64,000 nucleotides of DNA from Mycolicibacillus koreensis (GTDB lineage Bacteria > Actinomycetota > Actinomycetes > Mycobacteriales > Mycobacteriaceae): contig NZ_NCXO01000006.1 in assembly GCF_002104795.1 (NCBI RefSeq), positions 62,001 to 126,000 of the forward strand, written 5' to 3'. How positions within the stretch are numbered: the first letter of the stretch is position 1; every line of letters begins with the position of its first letter. Below are positions 36,883 through 45,953 of the stretch, in pieces. A program made the position numbers and the translations under genes. A model generated the notes under the pieces. That model did no database searches. It was given only the letters and a program-made list of their open reading frames with translations, and was not told where the DNA came from.

Positions 36883-38213
36883 ATGAACGATCGGCTTCGC
36901 ATCGACGTGGCGCACCCTGAGGATCAACGCCTGCCGATCGGTCGCAGCCTGGCCTACGGCCTGCAACACATCCTGACCATGTATGGCGGGTTGATCGCGC
37001 CACCGATCATCGTGGGCGGCGCAGCGGGGCTCAACGAGGCCGAGATCGCGCTGCTGATTTCGGCCTCGATCTTCCTCAGCGGGCTCGCCACGTTGTTGCA
37101 GAGTCTCGGCGTTCCGTATTTTGGTGCGAAACTGCCGATTGTGCAGGGCATTTCATTCGCCGCTGTGTCGACGATGGCCACCATCGCCAGCACTGATGGC
37201 CTCCGCCCGATCTTCGGGGCGATGCTCGTTGCCGGGGTCGTTGGAATGCTGATCGCCCCGCTTTTCGCGCGGATCATCGTGTTGTTCCCTCCGGTGGTCA
37301 CCGGCTCGATCATCACCGTGATCGGCTTGTCGCTGCTGCCGGTGGCGTTCGACTGGATCATCGGCGACGACCCGCACGGCGACGGCAGCGGCTCACCCCG
37401 CGACATCGCGCTGGCGGGACTGACGGTGACCATCATCGTGGTGATGACCCGGTTGTTCCGGGGGATGTTGTCGCGGATGGCTGTGCTGTTCGGACTGGTG
37501 CTGGGCACGCTGGTCGCGGTGGCGGTGGGCGCGGGCACCTTCGCGGCGGTCGGGGAGGGGCCGGTGTTCGCCGTGCCGCCGTTACTGCATTTCGGCACAC
37601 CCCAATTCTCGGCCGGGCCGATCGCGGCCATGCTGGTCGTGATGGCGGTGATCATGACCGAAACGACGGCCGATCTGCTGGCGGTCGGGCAGATCATCGG
37701 CACTCCGGTCGATTCCCGACGGTTGGCCGATGGGTTGCGCGCCGACATGGCGTCGAGCACCGTTGCCGCGGTGGTGGGCTCCTTCCCGTGCAGCGCGTTC
37801 GGCAGAATGTCGGCCTGGTCGCGTTGACGCGGGTCAGCAGCCGCTACGTCGTGGCCTGGGGTGGCGCGATCCTCGTCGTCCTCGGCGCCCTTCCGGTGAT
37901 CGGACGCGTGGTCGCCGCGATTCCGCTGGCGGTGCTCGGCGGCGCCGGGATCGTGTTGTTCGGGTCGCTGGTCTCCGCCGGGATCAAGACCCTGACCTCG
38001 GTGCGCCTCGAGGGGAACCTCAACATGGTTTTGATCGCCGTCACCATCGGGGTGGGAGTGCTGCCGATCGCCGCACCCGGATTCTGGGGCCGCTTCCCGG
38101 CCGGGGTCCAGGTGGTCGCGAATTCCGGGATCAGCGCAGCCGCCCTGGTTGCGGTGACGCTGAACGTCTTTTTCAATATCTGGCAGCGCCCATCGGATCG
38201 GACTCGACGATGA
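36883..38213 (+). pseudogene. Urate/xanthine permease (NCS2 family), reading frame broken once
   Basis: A nucleobase:cation symporter-2 carrier that would bring urate or xanthine into the cell. The first part runs from ATG 36883 (SLAYGLQHILTMYGGLIAPP; VQGISFAAVSTM) to GSFPCSAF at 37800. There the expected AQNVGLVALTRVSSRYV continues in another frame, and the in-frame reading ends at a stop at 37825-37827. One missing base near 37801 accounts for it: the total length is two more than a multiple of three. Corrected length is 443 residues. It is followed by HIU hydrolase (ATGA overlap) and uricase, so substrate is inferred as urate. Decay or a read error are both open. Confidence 0.85.
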
Positions 38214-38545
38214 CCACGATCAGCAGCCATGTCCTCGACACCGCGCTGGGGCGCCCGGCCTCGGGGATGGCGGTGGACCTCGATCTGCTCGACGGCGCCC
38301 GCACCCACCCGGTCGGGACCTCGGTCACCGATGCCGACGGCCGAGTCGGCGACCTGAGCCGCGCGCCACTGCACGAGGGCGTCTACCGGCTCACTTTCGA
38401 CACCGCCGGCTATTTCGCCGCCACCGGTCAGCGCGGACTGTTCCCGGTTGTGACCGTGACGTTCACCGTGGCCGACCCCGGCGGGCATTACCACGTTCCG
38501 CTATTGCTGAGCCCGTTCGCCTACAGCGTGTACCGAGGGAGTTGA
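38210..38545 (+). CDS. 5-Hydroxyisourate hydrolase (transthyretin-like)
   Basis: A 111-residue enzyme that hydrolyses 5-hydroxyisourate, the product of uricase, to OHCU. The family marks are SSHVLDTALGRPASGM at the start (with catalytic His), and the C-terminal YHVPLLLSPFAYSVYRGS with the invariant YRGS ending. The ATG at 38210 overlaps the permease stop (ATGA), and the uricase ATG follows 5 bases after its own stop, making a tight urate cluster. Confidence 0.95.
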   Translation: MTTISSHVLDTALGRPASGMAVDLDLLDGARTHPVGTSVTDADGRVGDLSRAPLHEGVYRLTFDTAGYFAATGQRGLFPVVTVTFTVADPGGHYHVPLLLSPFAYSVYRGS

Positions 38546-38550
38546 TCGTC

Positions 38551-39459
38551 ATGGCCATCGTGCTCGGCCCCAATCAGTACGGCAAAGCCGAGATCCATCT
38601 GGTCCGGGTGGTCCGTGACACCGCCGTCCACGACATCCGCGACCTGACGGTGTCCACGGCACTGCGCGGCGACTTCCGCGAGGCCCACACCACCGGCGAC
38701 CAGCACCAGGTTCTGCCCACCGACACCCAGAAGAACACGGTTTTCGCCCTCGCCAAAGAGCACGGGGTCGGCGCCATCGAAGAGTTCGCCCTGACCTTGG
38801 CCGACCATTTCATCGATGCCTGCACCGCCGCCAGCGGCGCTCGCATCGAGATCGTCGAACGGCCGTGGAACCGCATCCCGGTCGGCGGCGCCGGGCACGA
38901 TCACGCGTTTTATCAAGGCGGCGGGGGATTGCGCAACACGGTCGTCAACGTCGACGGGACGGGATCACAACGCCGCGCCGCGGTGGTCTCCGGGATCCAG
39001 GATCTGGTGGTGCTCAAGACAACCGGGTCCGAATTCGCCGGCTTCCAGCGGGATCGCTACACCACCCTCGACGACGCCGACGATCGCGTCCTGGCAACCT
39101 CTCTCGTGGCGCGGTGGCGCTACGAGTCATCGCAGAGTCGCGATTGGGACGAGAGCTATACGGCGATCACGGCATTGCTGATGGAGCGGTTCGCCGAGGA
39201 ACACAGTTTCGCCCTCCAGCAGACCCTCACCGCGATGGGAACGGCGGTGCTGCAGGAACGCTCGGAGGTTGCCGAGATCAAATTCTCCGCACCGAACAAG
39301 CACCACTTCGTCGTGGATCTGGCGCCGTTCGGGTTGACCAACCCCAACGAGGTGTTCTTCGCCGCGGACCGGCCGTACGGGCTGATCGAAGCGTCGGTGC
39401 TGCGCGAAGGTGCCTCCGATCCGGGGCGGGCCTGGCATGCGATCCCCGGTTTTTGCTGA
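38551..39459 (+). CDS. Urate oxidase (uricase)
   Basis: A 302-residue cofactor-free uricase that oxidises urate to 5-hydroxyisourate with O2. The uricase signature is VVLKTTGSEFAGFQRDRYTT near residues 150-172. Other typical regions are YGKAEIHLVRV at the N-terminus, LPTDTQKNTVFALAKEHG with the catalytic Thr/Lys neighbourhood, and SAPNKHHFVVDLAPFG near the C-terminus. The ATG at 38551 has GAGGGAG upstream. It completes the permease-HIUase-uricase cluster. No OHCU decarboxylase or allantoinase is in the window. Confidence 0.96.
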   Translation: MAIVLGPNQYGKAEIHLVRVVRDTAVHDIRDLTVSTALRGDFREAHTTGDQHQVLPTDTQKNTVFALAKEHGVGAIEEFALTLADHFIDACTAASGARIEIVERPWNRIPVGGAGHDHAFYQGGGGLRNTVVNVDGTGSQRRAAVVSGIQDLVVLKTTGSEFAGFQRDRYTTLDDADDRVLATSLVARWRYESSQSRDWDESYTAITALLMERFAEEHSFALQQTLTAMGTAVLQERSEVAEIKFSAPNKHHFVVDLAPFGLTNPNEVFFAADRPYGLIEASVLREGASDPGRAWHAIPGFC

Positions 39460-39465
39460 CCCAGC

Positions 39466-41073
39466 TCAGTGTTCGGCACCGGTATCGGCGGCGATGGCCG
39501 CCCCGGCCCGGCGCCCGGCGAACACGCAGTCGGCGATGGACAGGCCGCTGACGTAGGAGCCCGAACAGATTCCGACCGCGGTGCGCCCGGCGCTGTAGAG
39601 ACCGGGTACCGGGTCACCGGCGGCGTTGAGCACCGCGCCGGTGTCTTCGTCGACGCGCACACCGCCGAGGGTGAGCATCGGGGTCGGGTACAGCAGGTTG
39701 GGCCTAACCGAGATGTTCATCAGTGTGAACGGTCCGCGGTCGATGCGCCGGCGGAACTCCGCGGGTTTGCCGACCGGATCCTCGGTGCCGGCGTCGATGG
39801 CGTCGTTGTGGGCCTGCACCGTCGCCGCCAGTCCGTCGGGGTCGATGCCGGCGGCGCGGGCCGCCTCGGCGAGAGTGGCCCCGCGGGCGGCTCCGTAGAA
39901 CATCAGGGCCGCGGCCTGCGCACGCTGGAACCACAGCGTCTGGGTGAACAGCTGCCGTTTCGCCTCGGCCATCAGCGCGGCGTCGGCGAGCATCCATCCC
40001 TTGCCGCCGTGGTTGCGGACCATGGCGTTACCCAGGGCCGCACCGTAGCGGCTCTCGTCGATGATCCGTTGACCCGCGTCATCGACGACGATCGAGGAGA
40101 TGAACGTGCTCGGCGGGGTGATGAACCGCCACACCGACACGTCGTCCATGTGGGCGGTGACCGCTCCGGCGCTCTCGGCCAGCGCGATCCCGCTGCCGTC
40201 GTCGCCGCTGGTGCCCAACGGCAGACCACCGGCGAACTGCGGTGCATAACGCTCACGCCACTCGGTGTTGGCGTAGAACCCACCGGCACAGACGATGACG
40301 CCACGACGCGCGACGATGCGCAGCGGCCGGGCGTAGCGGCGCTCCAAGGCGGCCAGCCGTGCGTCCATCACCCGGCGCAGCGGCGGATAGTAGACACCCG
40401 GCTTGACCGAGATCGCCGCCAGCCGGGCATACAGCCGCCGGATGGCTCGCGGGGCGAAGTTCATCGTCTGGGTCTGCACCCCGCTGACCCGACCGTCGGC
40501 GTCGCGCAGCAACTCGGTGACGGTGGTGTGTGGGCGGAACCGCACGCCGAGGCGGCGTGCCGACTCCGCCAGCGGCGCATACATTTTCTTGCCCGAGGTG
40601 CCCTTGCCCTTGAACCGGTGCCCGCGCGGCACCGGCGGGGTGGCCGATCGGAACGCGCCGGCGTTCTCGCTGCCCGAGTAGTACAGGTAATAGCGATTGG
40701 TGGGAAACGACGTCTTGTAGGGGCAGAGGCTGCCCTCGAACGGCACACCGTGGTGTTGCAGCCATTCAAGGGTCTGCGGGCTGCTGCGCACGAACCGCTC
40801 CAGGGTCTCCGGGCGCACCGCGTCGCCGACCTCCAGTCGCAAGTACGCGAGCATCTGCTCGACGCTGTCGTGTACACCGGCCTGCTGTTGGATCACGGTG
40901 CCGGCACCGGCGTAGTAGATGCCGCCGGAGATCGCGGTGGCACCGCCGCCGTTGCTGCGGTCCACCGCGATGACGTCGACACCGTGTTCGCGGGCGGTGA
41001 TCGCCGCAGTGGTCCCGGCCGCGCCGAATCCGACGACGACGACGTCGGTGGTCTCGGTGATCTCAGCAGTCAC
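39466..41073 (-). CDS. FAD-binding dehydrogenase, KstD/fumarate-reductase type
   Basis: A 535-residue flavoprotein. The dinucleotide-binding fold is TDVVVVGFGAAGTTAAITAR, followed by GGATAISGGIYYAGAG. The C-terminal FAD part is TLGGVRVDEDTGAVLNAAGD, PGLYSAGRTAVG and GSYVSGLSIADCVFAGRR. This layout is shared by 3-ketosteroid-Delta1-dehydrogenases and their flavoprotein cousins; without the substrate-binding Tyr pattern confirmed, the steroid call is tentative. The GTG at 41073 was chosen because it begins just before the first strand. It is convergent with uricase. Confidence 0.85.
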   Translation of the reverse strand: MTAEITETTDVVVVGFGAAGTTAAITAREHGVDVIAVDRSNGGGATAISGGIYYAGAGTVIQQQAGVHDSVEQMLAYLRLEVGDAVRPETLERFVRSSPQTLEWLQHHGVPFEGSLCPYKTSFPTNRYYLYYSGSENAGAFRSATPPVPRGHRFKGKGTSGKKMYAPLAESARRLGVRFRPHTTVTELLRDADGRVSGVQTQTMNFAPRAIRRLYARLAAISVKPGVYYPPLRRVMDARLAALERRYARPLRIVARRGVIVCAGGFYANTEWRERYAPQFAGGLPLGTSGDDGSGIALAESAGAVTAHMDDVSVWRFITPPSTFISSIVVDDAGQRIIDESRYGAALGNAMVRNHGGKGWMLADAALMAEAKRQLFTQTLWFQRAQAAALMFYGAARGATLAEAARAAGIDPDGLAATVQAHNDAIDAGTEDPVGKPAEFRRRIDRGPFTLMNISVRPNLLYPTPMLTLGGVRVDEDTGAVLNAAGDPVPGLYSAGRTAVGICSGSYVSGLSIADCVFAGRRAGAAIAADTGAEH

Positions 41074-41352
41074 GTGTTGTCCTTTTCGCTTCCGTGGTTG
41101 ACAAAACCGGCCCGCCACGCGCTTTGGGCGGCACCACTGTAACAGCCCTTCGTCCGTGCGAATTCGGGTTGAGCAGCACAAAGACACCGTTGGGTCGCAC
41201 CGATCCGGCCCGATCGGAACATGTTCACCGGCGCGCCGCAACGCGCCGGTCGCCCGGAACGCCCCAGCGCGGCAGCCGTGGGTCAAGATGATCACGACGT
41301 GATCACCCGGATCGTCGACATCTCGGCGGCCACCGGCAGGGAAGGAACCGCG

Positions 41353-42222
41353 GTGCACAACAACAGAGCCCGGGCGGCCTGCGGAATCCTCGCGTGGTTG
41401 CTGGTCGTGCTGAGCGCGACGGCCGCGATCGCGCCCGCGGCGGCGGACCCACCGGGGCAAACAGCCGACCCGGCGACGCTGGCCGCGGAGTTGGTCGCCG
41501 CCGAGCAGGCTCTGCGCAACCCCGGGACCGCACAGCCGACCCGGGTGGCCGCGGCTCGCCGTCAGCAGACGACCTACCGGACCCTGGGACGGCACTCCGA
41601 CTGGGCGGCGGCAGTGCGCACCCGGATTCCCGCAGCGTTGATCGGGGTCTATGACCGCAACGTCGACGCGCGCCGCCACCTGACCGCACTCGGGGAGAGC
41701 GAGGTCAAAAACTCCCTGCCGGCCTGGCGGATCATCGCACCGGCACCGGCGAATGAACTTCTCGGCTATTACCGCGCCGCCGAGGCGGCAACCGGTGTCG
41801 CCTGGACCTATCTCGCGGCGATCAACCTGGTCGAGACCGGCTTCGGCCGCATCGACGGAGTGAGCGTCGCCGCCGCGCAGGGACCGATGCAATTCCTGCC
41901 GTCGACCTTTGCCGCCTACGGCAACGGCGGTGACATCCATGCTCCCCGCGACGCGATCATGGCCGCCGGCCGACTGTTGGCCGCCAACGGATTCGCCTCC
42001 GATCCCGACCGCGCGGTCTTCGCCTACAACCACTCCGACGACTACGTGCGTGCCGTGGGGGATTACGCGGCGGTGCTGGCGGCCGATCCCGCCGCGTTCA
42101 CCGGCTACTACCTGTGGGACATCTACTACCGCACCACCGCCGGCGACGTGCTGTTGCCGATCGGCTATTCGGCCACCGAACGGATCCCCGTCGAGCAGTA
42201 CCTGGCCAGCCATCCCCGCTGA
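41353..42222 (+). CDS. Secreted lytic transglycosylase (SLT type)
   Basis: About 289 residues from GTG 41353 (GAAGGA upstream); further GTG/ATG codons lie in frame upstream. An N-terminal signal (ILAWLLVVLSATAAIAPAAA) is followed by a helical region and a lysozyme-like domain. The catalytic Glu is in LAAINLVETGFGRIDGVS; AAAQGPMQFLPSTFAAYG and GDIHAPRDAIMAAGRLLA are the usual SLT motifs; FAYNHSDDYVRAV is near the end. It cuts peptidoglycan in the periplasm-like space. It is divergent from the flavoprotein. Confidence 0.88.
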   Translation: MHNNRARAACGILAWLLVVLSATAAIAPAAADPPGQTADPATLAAELVAAEQALRNPGTAQPTRVAAARRQQTTYRTLGRHSDWAAAVRTRIPAALIGVYDRNVDARRHLTALGESEVKNSLPAWRIIAPAPANELLGYYRAAEAATGVAWTYLAAINLVETGFGRIDGVSVAAAQGPMQFLPSTFAAYGNGGDIHAPRDAIMAAGRLLAANGFASDPDRAVFAYNHSDDYVRAVGDYAAVLAADPAAFTGYYLWDIYYRTTAGDVLLPIGYSATERIPVEQYLASHPR

Positions 42223-42248
42223 GACCCGCCCGCCACCCAACTGTGGTC

Positions 42249-42278
42249 CAGCTCATAACTCTGATAAGCTATGAGCTG
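42249..42278. promoter_or_regulatory. Inverted repeat before a small membrane protein gene
   Basis: CAGCTCATA and TATGAGCTG are perfect 9-bp arms separated by 12 bases. They lie 18-27 bases upstream of the two candidate starts of the small membrane protein, over an AT-rich stretch with a -10-like TAAGCT. This looks like an operator. Confidence 0.6.
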
Positions 42279-42305
42279 AATCACAGTCGAACGGAAGTGA
42301 GTCAG

Positions 42306-42515
42306 GTGAGCAGTCCAGCGAGGCAAGTCGGCGCACCATCACGATCCGGTGGGGCGCTGAGCCTGCGGCGGGCGATGTTGGCGCTGCTGTGCCTCGCCGT
42401 GCTGGTGGTGGCCACCGTCGGCATCGTCGCGACCGCCACCGCCGGGCAGTCCTCACTGGCCATCGCGATCGGATTGGTGGCCGGGGCGTTCTTTTTCGCC
42501 GCCGCTTTCTGCTGA
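42306..42515 (+). CDS. Small two-helix membrane protein
   Basis: About 69 residues from GTG 42306 (or 72 from GTG 42297). A basic N-terminus (SPARQVGAPSRSGG, SLRR) leads into two hydrophobic helices, MLALLCLAVLVVATVGIVA and LAIAIGLVAGAFFFAAAFC, joined by a short polar turn. No family is recognised. Support is the inverted-repeat promoter just upstream, the membrane-protein composition and the gap it fills. The fatty-acid-CoA ligase gene follows 74 bases later. Confidence 0.5.
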   Translation: MSSPARQVGAPSRSGGALSLRRAMLALLCLAVLVVATVGIVATATAGQSSLAIAIGLVAGAFFFAAAFC

Positions 42516-42589
42516 CCGCGCGCATCAATTGCCGTAACTGCCGGTAGGGCACTCGGTGCTGCCCTAACCTCAAAGGCGGAGGCGCGCCC

Positions 42590-44119
42590 ATGATCGGTCG
42601 GATTACCGAAATCCCTCGGACCCACAACCCATTCGGACAGTCCGGGGTACACCGGGACAGCCATGGTGTCCTGCACTACGGCGAATTGCCCGACACCCTG
42701 ATCGCGATGCTAAGAACCCATGCCGAGCACCGCCCCGACGCCGAGGCGGTGGTCGAGGTCGGTGGGGGGCGACTGACCTACGCAGCGCTGTGGCGACAGG
42801 CCACCCGGGTCGCCGGTGGGCTACGGGTTCTCGGTGTCGAACCCGGCGATCGGGTGGCGCTGCGCTACCCGGCCGGCATCGACTGGGTGGTGGGTTTCTG
42901 GGGCATCGTGCTCGCCGGGGCGATCGCCGTGGTCGTCAACACGCGGGGGACCGCCGCCGACGTGGAGTTCGTCCTCACCGACGCCGGAGTGAGCGTCGAT
43001 ATGGCGCCCGGGCAGCCGCTGCCCGACGACCGGGGGTTGGTTAGCGAATCGGCGTCGCCGACCGATGTGGCAGCGTTGTTCTACACCTCGGGGACCACCG
43101 GGCGCCCCAAGGGGGTCCCGACCACCCACGCGGCGTTCGTCACCAACACCGAGAACATGATTCGCTGCCTGGGACTCGCCCCTGAGGAACTCGCCGCGCT
43201 GCGCACGCTGATCTCGGTGCCGCTGTTTCACGTCACGGGATGCAATTCGCAATTGCTGGTCGCGGCCCGCACCGGGGGCACCGCTGTCATCTTGCCGGCG
43301 CTGGATCTGCCGACATTGATGAACACCCTTTCCGCTGAACAGATCTCGCTGTTGGTGACAGTGCCTGCCGTGTACGCGCTGCTGCTGCGCCACCCCCAGT
43401 TCGCCACCGCGGACTGCTCCACGGTCACCGGGGTTGCCTATGGCGGCGCGCCGATCGCCCCGGCGCTGGTGCGGGCGCTGCGGGCCGGGTTCCCGCAGGC
43501 GACCCTGATGAACGGCTACGGCATGACCGAGACCGCGTCGCTGCTGACGGTGTTGCCCGACGCCGACGCCGACGACCACGCCGATTCGGTGGGCTACGCG
43601 GTGCCGTCGGTCGACCTCGGAGTGCTGCCGATCGGCGAGGACCCACGGGTGGGGGAGTTGGTGGCGCGCGGCGCCAATGTCGCCGCCGAGTACTGGAATC
43701 GGCCCGCGGCGACCACGGAGACGATGGTCGACGGCTGGCTGCGCACCGGCGACATCGTCCGAATCGACGCCGCCGGGCGGGTGCATCTGATCGACCGCAG
43801 CAAGGACATCATCAACCGGGGCGGGGAGAACATTTCCAGCGTGGAGGTCGAGGCGGCGCTGTTGGGCGCACCGGGCGTCCTCGATGCCGCGGCACTGGCC
43901 GTTACCGACGAGGTGATGGGGGAGAAGGTCGGTGCAGTCCTGGTGCTCGACTCCGAGCAGGTCGACATCGACGCGGTCATCGCGCACTGCCGAGAACACC
44001 TGGCCGATTTCAAAGTCCCACAGTTCGTCAGCGTGATGAACGGGCCGCTGCCGCGCAACTCCGGCGGCAAACTGCTCAAGACCGAGTTGCGTGGCCAGGT
44101 GGACTGGACCGCGCTGTGA
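42590..44119 (+). CDS. Fatty-acid-CoA ligase (class I adenylate-forming)
   Basis: A 509-residue acyl-CoA synthetase. Phosphate loop: ALFYTSGTTGRPKGVPTTHA. The A5-type motif is NGYGMTETASLLT, the ATP/hinge motif GWLRTGDIVRIDAAG with RSKDIINRGGENISS, and the catalytic Lys is in PRNSGGKLLKTEL. It activates a carboxylic acid and links it to CoA; the chain length is unknown. The ATG at 42590 has GGCGGAGGCG upstream. An SRPBCC gene follows on the same strand. Confidence 0.9.
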   Translation: MIGRITEIPRTHNPFGQSGVHRDSHGVLHYGELPDTLIAMLRTHAEHRPDAEAVVEVGGGRLTYAALWRQATRVAGGLRVLGVEPGDRVALRYPAGIDWVVGFWGIVLAGAIAVVVNTRGTAADVEFVLTDAGVSVDMAPGQPLPDDRGLVSESASPTDVAALFYTSGTTGRPKGVPTTHAAFVTNTENMIRCLGLAPEELAALRTLISVPLFHVTGCNSQLLVAARTGGTAVILPALDLPTLMNTLSAEQISLLVTVPAVYALLLRHPQFATADCSTVTGVAYGGAPIAPALVRALRAGFPQATLMNGYGMTETASLLTVLPDADADDHADSVGYAVPSVDLGVLPIGEDPRVGELVARGANVAAEYWNRPAATTETMVDGWLRTGDIVRIDAAGRVHLIDRSKDIINRGGENISSVEVEAALLGAPGVLDAAALAVTDEVMGEKVGAVLVLDSEQVDIDAVIAHCREHLADFKVPQFVSVMNGPLPRNSGGKLLKTELRGQVDWTAL

Positions 44120-44185
44120 GGCCGGTTACGCTCGCAAGTGCGAAGCCCACCGCCGCGGGTGGGGCCGCGGAAAGGAGGACCAACC

Positions 44186-44659
44186 ATGGCTGTCACCGCT
44201 GTTGACGCCGGGCCACGGCAGATCAGCCGCTCGGTTGAGGTTGCCGCGCCGGCGGGCGAGTTGTTCGCGATCGCCGCCGACCCCCGACGTCACCACGAAC
44301 TCGATGGCTCCGGCACGGTTCGCGACAATGTGAGCGCACCGGCGGAATTGACTGTCGGTTCGAAGTTTTCGACGAAAATGAAGATGTACGGGGTGCCGTA
44401 CCGGATCACCAGCACGGTGACCGCGCTGCAGCCCGACACCGTGGTGGAGTGGCGCCACCCCGAGGGGCATCGGTGGCGCTGGGAGTTCGAGGCGCTCACC
44501 CCGACGAGCACCCGGGTGACCGAGACGTTCGATTTCCGTGATGCGGGGGCGGTGAAGTTGGCGTTCTATCGGCTGACCCGCGCGATGAAGACCAATGCCG
44601 CCGGGATCGAAGCAAGCTTGACCAAATTGCGCGAGCGCTACGCGACACCGGCGCACTGA
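44186..44659 (+). CDS. SRPBCC family protein
   Basis: A 157-residue START/SRPBCC-fold protein with a lipid-size cavity. The start [20 protein letters not shown], the strand [20 protein letters not shown], and the late helix [18 protein letters not shown] are typical. AAAGGAGG precedes the ATG at 44186. It probably binds a hydrophobic ligand, perhaps related to the ligase upstream. Confidence 0.85.
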   Translation: MAVTAVDAGPRQISRSVEVAAPAGELFAIAADPRRHHELDGSGTVRDNVSAPAELTVGSKFSTKMKMYGVPYRITSTVTALQPDTVVEWRHPEGHRWRWEFEALTPTSTRVTETFDFRDAGAVKLAFYRLTRAMKTNAAGIEASLTKLRERYATPAH

Positions 44660-44681
44660 CACGCCTGCCGCCGCCCGCCGG

Positions 44682-45305
44682 TCAGGCTGTCGCGTCGAGA
44701 ACCTTGATCGCGAACACCAAGGTGTCGCCGGGCTCGATGCCCGCGCGCGGCTGGCCGTTGGGGTAGCCGTCGTCGGAGGTCATGGCGACCGCCACGGTCG
44801 ATCCGACGTGTTGGCCGGCGATGGCTTTCTGGAAGCCGGGCACCACCTGGGTCAGCGCGAACTGTACCGGCTCGCCCCGCTGGTAGCTGCTGTCGAAGAC
44901 GTTCCCGTCACGGCCATTGACGCCCATGTAGCAGACCGACACCGTCGCGGTGTCGGCGACTTCGGGACCATCGCCGGCGGTCAGGGTGTGCACCTGGGTC
45001 TCGGTGACGCTAAACGGCGCCTCGACGACCACGCTCGGTGCCGCGGTGTCGGTGGAGCCGGTGACCGCGACGCTCCCGGTCGCACCTGGCAGGGTCCACT
45101 CCGGTGCCACGCCGGCCTCAGGCGCGGCGGTGGGGCAAGTGGCGTCGTCGGCGGCGGTATTGGTCACCGCAGGGGCGTTGTTTGGTGCAGTGGCCGTATC
45201 CGTGGCGGTGTCGGACCCGCACGCGCTCAAGCTCAGCGTCAACGCGGTGAGGCCTGCGGCCGTGGTCAGGGCAGTGCGCACGGGGGAGAGGTTCACGGTT
45301 GTCAC
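44682..45305 (-). CDS. FKBP-type peptidyl-prolyl isomerase lipoprotein
   Basis: About 207 residues. The lipobox is LSLSAC in the first 30 residues. A low-complexity linker and a beta domain (PEWTLPGATGSVAVTG, ETQVHTLTAGDGPEV) precede the FKBP fold: VSVCYMGVNGRDGNVFDSSY, VQFALTQVVPGFQKAIAGQH, VGSTVAVAMTSDDGYPNGQP and GDTLVFAIKVLD. Conserved FKBP-site residues (Tyr, Phe/Asp of FDSS, Val-Pro of VVPGF) are present. It would help fold exported proteins. GTG at 45305 or 45296 are both possible starts and neither has a strong ribosome site. Confidence 0.87.
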   Translation of the reverse strand: MTTVNLSPVRTALTTAAGLTALTLSLSACGSDTATDTATAPNNAPAVTNTAADDATCPTAAPEAGVAPEWTLPGATGSVAVTGSTDTAAPSVVVEAPFSVTETQVHTLTAGDGPEVADTATVSVCYMGVNGRDGNVFDSSYQRGEPVQFALTQVVPGFQKAIAGQHVGSTVAVAMTSDDGYPNGQPRAGIEPGDTLVFAIKVLDATA

Positions 45306-45442
45306 GCTACATGCTTGCGATCGCAGGCGAGGCGGGCGGTGTGATGCGGTCACCGTCGCCGTCGGTTGGCAGGAAGATCTCGTAATGGTTGCGGTTGAGC
45401 AAAGGTCGGGTAGCCAGCGGCGATGCGCAGATACCGACCGGC

Positions 45443-45898
45443 ATGCGGGTCCTAACATTGGCGACCGTGGCCGTACTGGGTGATTTTGGGAGACGTTGGC
45501 GCACCGCGCTTTATGTCATCGTCATGGCATTCTTTCTTGCTGTTCCCGGAATGATCGTTGCCCCGACAGCCCGTGCGGCAGCGGCGGCTACAGCGACATT
45601 GTCGGTGACCTCGACATGGCAGACCGGTTTCATCGCGAGCTTCACCGTCACGAACATGAGCGCGGCGCCCCTGAGCGACTGGAAGTTGGAATTCGACATG
45701 CCGGTGGGGCAGTCCGTCTCACACGCCTGGAGCTCCAAGGTAACCCAGTCCGGAACGCATTTCGTGGTGACCCCCGTGAACTGGAATCGCATCATCGCAC
45801 CCGGGGCGTCAGCCACCGGCGGTTTCAGGGGAGTGCTGTCGGGTTCCTACTCCCCGCCGTCGAATTGCATGCTCAACCGCCAGGTTTTGTGCAGCTAG
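45443..45898 (+). CDS. Secreted protein with a lone CBM2 carbohydrate-binding domain (Rv1987-like)
   Basis: About 151 residues from ATG 45443. After a signal (ALYVIVMAFFLAVPGMIVAP, cleavage near ARAAAA), a family-2 carbohydrate-binding module makes up the rest: ATLSVTSTWQTGFIASFTVT, APLSDWKLEFDMPVGQSVSH, AWSSKVTQ, NWNRIIAPGASATGGFRG, with the family Trp residues. No catalytic domain is attached. Rv1987 of M. tuberculosis has the same layout (from memory). It may bind cellulose- or chitin-like sugars. Confidence 0.85.
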   Translation: MRVLTLATVAVLGDFGRRWRTALYVIVMAFFLAVPGMIVAPTARAAAAATATLSVTSTWQTGFIASFTVTNMSAAPLSDWKLEFDMPVGQSVSHAWSSKVTQSGTHFVVTPVNWNRIIAPGASATGGFRGVLSGSYSPPSNCMLNRQVLCS

Positions 45899-45953
45899 GG
45901 ACCCTGACGTGACGGCGCCGTCTCGACACACGGCGATCGAAACCGGGCGGCAC

